The notes beneath the pieces are model-generated. The model did no database searches. It saw only the letters and a list, made by a program, of their open reading frames with translations, and was not told the DNA's origin. Positions 60,713 to 64,000 of a DNA stretch of 64,000 nt are shown here, piece by piece. The position numbers and the translations under genes are program-made. The DNA is from Epiperipatus broadwayi (taxonomy: Eukaryota > Onychophora > Udeonychophora > Euonychophora > Peripatidae): positions 3,223,911 to 3,287,910 of the forward strand of contig JAQFVV010012441.1 in assembly GCA_028023455.1 (NCBI GenBank), in the 5' to 3' direction. How positions within the stretch are numbered: the stretch's first letter is position 1; each line of letters begins with the position of its first letter.

Positions 60713-63349
60713 TAAATTTATAAGTTTTTTAAAAGTTAATTCAATTAATTTTGCAGTTTTTTAAAAAATGTTATATGTGTGTAATAATAGTTCCATTTTA
60801 TGATGGTTAGAGTACTTAATGGAATTGGCTTTCAAACCATTGTAAACCTTACAGATATTTTTATATAGTTGGTTCATAGATAACCTAAGCACCCCCACCA
60901 TTTATTAGCATAGGAAATGGACATCTAATTGCTGTTAGCTCAATATTAAAGATTCAGTGATAATCTAACTTAATCAAATGAGTATCAACATGCTGATTAT
61001 AAAAGAAGAAACATGAATACAATGTGACAAAGTTTTAAAAGTATTAATTTATTCTAATTTGCTCTAGAGTCATTTATAGTCTGGGTGGTTTTTACGTGTG
61101 TGGAGTTTCCTTTTTGCTATTTGTATGCAAACATATTGTAACAGTTTTCAAAATAAAATGGTTCATTTTGAGCATTATAATGATAATCGACACGACATCA
61201 ACCCAATTATTTTAAAAGAAGTTTTTAAAGTTCATTCTAAATTATCTTTGGTTGCTACACTCTTGATAGTAAGAATATTTCTGGATAAATCATTCATGAT
61301 GATCATCATCTTTTTGTATAACCATTACTCATGCATAGTTCCCCAGGAGATTGCATGACTTCTCAGGTTCAGTAGTATATTCATTGTATATTTTTGGAAT
61401 GAGTTCAGACTGCAAAAGAACAATATTTGATAACAATAACATTTTTTTAATGATAATTATAAAATAAGTAAAGACATGTTTGTTCATATATTTGTAAATA
61501 CCTTAATAAGGTTTTACCTGTTTGGCACATCTTAGATAATAGTTTGTACAAATTCTATCTTTCTCTATTTCAGTTATCTCTCTTGTGCATCGATGACTGT
61601 AAACAAATGAAATGGGTCTTGCTGTAGACAAGTACATGATAGATCTTGTGATAGAGTTCTCTTTTTTGTGTGTGTGGAGCTTAGTTTTCTTTTTGTAAAT
61701 AGGCAAAGTTGTATTTTACGTATGATCAACATTTATATCTGAATAAATCTGCATAGTTTCAGGCATTCAACTGGTATGTTTTTGGTTCCTTAGCATTACA
61801 TGGCAAATACTTTATTAGTAGAAAATGTAGTTAATTGCTGTGTCAAGATTTAGTTTTGAAAAATATTTTTAAATAGCCAGATAATGTGATATAAAACTAT
61901 TCTATCACAAGAAGCTGTAGGAAAAGTCTTTTAACTAGTGGTCTTCCTTTTCTACTGTAAGTACAGTTGGTTACAACAGTTATTGCATTAGAGTTATTCT
62001 TCGGATTGGTTGTAGTCTTTCATCTTTTGTGTTGATAATGACCACTCTATTTCTCTCCCATCATTTTCTCTTCTTTCATCCTGGAATCTGTCTACATTGC
62101 TGTCTTCTCCACTTCAAAACTAGCAGACCTATTAATACTTTTGCTATAAAGTAAGATCATCTCATGTCTTTAACAGTATTTTTTTGACATGTTTAGCACA
62201 CTGAATTCCTGGTGGCAATCACAAAATAAACTACTTAACTTTGAATTAATTTATATTGGGATGTTTTCCAAAACACCTTTATCTCAAATTTAAACACAAT
62301 ATTTATAATTATATAAAATGTATTTCTTTCACATTTATATTTTTAGTAATATTAGTTTTCCATGTAATTATAAAATAACTAATTTTTGGTGAATGGAAAG
62401 AAAGAGGAAACAAAATAATTACTACCAATCATCAAAATATGTTCTCCAACATTATCTACTTTTAGTTCTAGCTAATTTCAACAAAATATCTGGATTTAAC
62501 ATCAAATTTACACTAAAAAAAAGGCAGCTAATATATTTCATTGAGTCTCTTCTTGAAGTCAGATCTGAAAGAGTATGTGCTTTCCTATGCATATCAAATA
62601 GTAAACTTAATTAGTTGTGGAGGGGTTAGTCTGACTTTGGGGTTAATTAACTACTTTCTCTTACTTCCTCTTTATTACAGGGGTTATAATTTACTATTTA
62701 TATCAATATAAGTATATGCTACGCATATATGTGTGATACGTGTACATTCATACTGATAGTTACCATATTAACAAATTAGTTTTTTTATGTGTAAGCTATT
62801 TATACTTTATTAAACTGTCTTTAATAATTTGGTGATAATGCACCCTTGTAATGTGAGTAGTGCCATTTCGCAATCAGTTTGTACCATAACAATATATATC
62901 AGAAAAGGTGAATCTTGAGTAATTATTTGAAAACAAAATCTTTAAGATTAGTTTTCCTTCTTGATAATTATGCAACGAAAATTGTTAGTATATATATTTT
63001 AATCAGATTGCTATTTTTCTTTTAAAATAAAAAAAATCTAAAGAAGTTTACATAAATTATTCATAATAACTTTGAAAGAATTTTGTCAAAATATTTAAGT
63101 CAAACCGTTAAAATAGGAAAACATATAACTTTCATATACTAGAGAAGTAATATACTAAAATTCTATCATGATCATCAATAGTTCCGCCTAGGCAAAACCG
63201 TGATCGCGGTAGAATTTTGGTGTAAATTTGTTATTCTACTAGTATTTCAATGTTACATGTTTTTCAATCAAACCGTGTATTACCATTTATTTTTAAAACA
63301 TTCTCAAATGGCTACTGTATTATATATATAAAATATTTAAATACATGTA
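60713..63349. other. AT-rich intronic sequence, no gene seen
   Basis: No repeat or gene recognised. Open frames at 61098-61358 and 62393-62614 lack any domain. A short GC-richer word (ACCGTGATCGCGGTAG) lies near 63197. Confidence 0.45.
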
Positions 63350-63645
63350 TATTATCTCGCATTTTCAATGATATGGATGACTGAAGAGTTGAAGGATGGA
63401 GAGGATTGACGCTTATGCTTTAAACTTGAAGGTTTGCTATCTTTATATGGACTGAGCTCTGATTGTATATATTTATGGGAGATGGTGATCTGGACCAACT
63501 GATAAGTGCTGGTTCAGCATGAATATTATTGGAGATCATTTATCTTTTTCACATGTATTATCAGTTATATAAAATGTTGTATAGGATGGAGTGTATAGTG
63601 ATGGGGAGCTTGAAAGTCTGAGTTCAAGTCCTTATATATATCGAA
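63350..63645 (+). repeat. tRNA-like repeat family, near-complete single copy
   Basis: The longest free-standing copy. Order: CATTTTCAATGATATGGATG, GACTGAAGAGTTGAAGGATG, TTGACGCTTATGCTTTAAAC, GGTTTGCTATCTTTATATGG, GGGAGATGGTGATCTGGACC, AACTGATAAGTGCTGGTTCA, TTGGAGATCATTTATCTTTT and GCTTGAAAGTCTGAGTTCAA. It gives the consensus used to recognise the copies at 16905, 17922, 31315, 32039, 38570, 41545 and 42904. Confidence 0.75.
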
Positions 63646-64000
63646 GTGCTGTAGTATCTCACATTAATGGCCAATGGTTATTAAATAAAATTTGTTTGTA
63701 AGCGAATTAGAGTTTTTGTATTTTTCACTTATGAATACAGTGATAAATTTACATTATTTAGTTATACCGGTTGCACCAAAAGTTACTTTAACGTATTGTT
63801 ATTTTATTAATCATAGTTACGTTTCATTATTTATTTGCATTTTGTTATCTACTATATTTTTTAACACAATTAAACATTTATTTAAAAAAAATAATGTAAT
63901 CATCATTAATAAACTTATAGATAAATAGGATTATTCTCACTTCCGGTCAAAGGAAGAAAAGACAGAAGAAAAAGTTAATTTCTAACTAATAATCATACAA
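63646..64000. other. AT-rich sequence, no gene seen
   Basis: The 78-residue open frame at 63692-63928 is hydrophobic (F, I, L, Y) and ends in an A run; no domain recognised and not supported as a gene. Confidence 0.45.

Overview
This window looks like deep intron from a repeat-rich, strongly AT-rich animal genome. The only host coding sequence I can support is one 208-bp exon on the + strand (29110-29317). It encodes 69 residues of the V-type H+-ATPase catalytic subunit A (ATP6V1A / Vha68 family), with an AG acceptor and a GTAAGT donor. No other exon of this gene was found, so the flanking introns appear to exceed 29 kb upstream and 34 kb downstream within the window. Long introns, very high AT, long poly-A/T and (TA)n tracts, tRNA-like retroposons, RTE LINEs and many DNA transposons fit an invertebrate with a large genome. 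A lophotrochozoan such as a cephalopod is my best guess, but it is inference.

The rest is mobile DNA and simple sequence. (a) 1-9091: the right end of a pogo/Tigger-like element, a decayed RTE fragment, an intact tRNA-derived retroposon with 8-bp target duplications, and an antisense LINE scrap. (b) 9092-13445: a mariner element invaded by a Merlin transposon (8-bp duplication) and also carrying a hAT MITE (8-bp duplication); the Merlin end and its junction were later tandemly duplicated. (c) 16.9-24.8 kb: members of a tRNA-like repeat family, one in a 604-bp palindrome, a possible large hAT-like element, a second mariner copy with the same internal deletion, and a palindromic MITE. (d) 24.9-31.5 kb: RTE and antisense LINE fragments, the V-ATPase exon, a 344-bp palindrome with tRNA-like arms, and a better preserved RTE 3' end. 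(e) 31.3-45 kb: hAT MITEs and three pogo/Tigger-like elements with TA duplications, one sitting inside an arm of another palindrome. (f) 47.7-49 kb: antisense LINE. (g) 51968-58539: a hAT element split by a young 5.9-kb LTR retrotransposon with 1.76-kb LTRs whose interior has room for only a Gag-like ORF. (h) 60-64 kb: fold-back repeats and another tRNA-like repeat.

The genes do not form a pathway: one V-ATPase exon sits in a nested transposon landscape. The most notable structures are the dated nesting events, the deletion-derivative families of mariner, Merlin and pogo, the gag-only LTR element with tRNA-like boxes in its LTR, and the recurring long palindromes. All calls come from reading the sequence; none was checked against a database.
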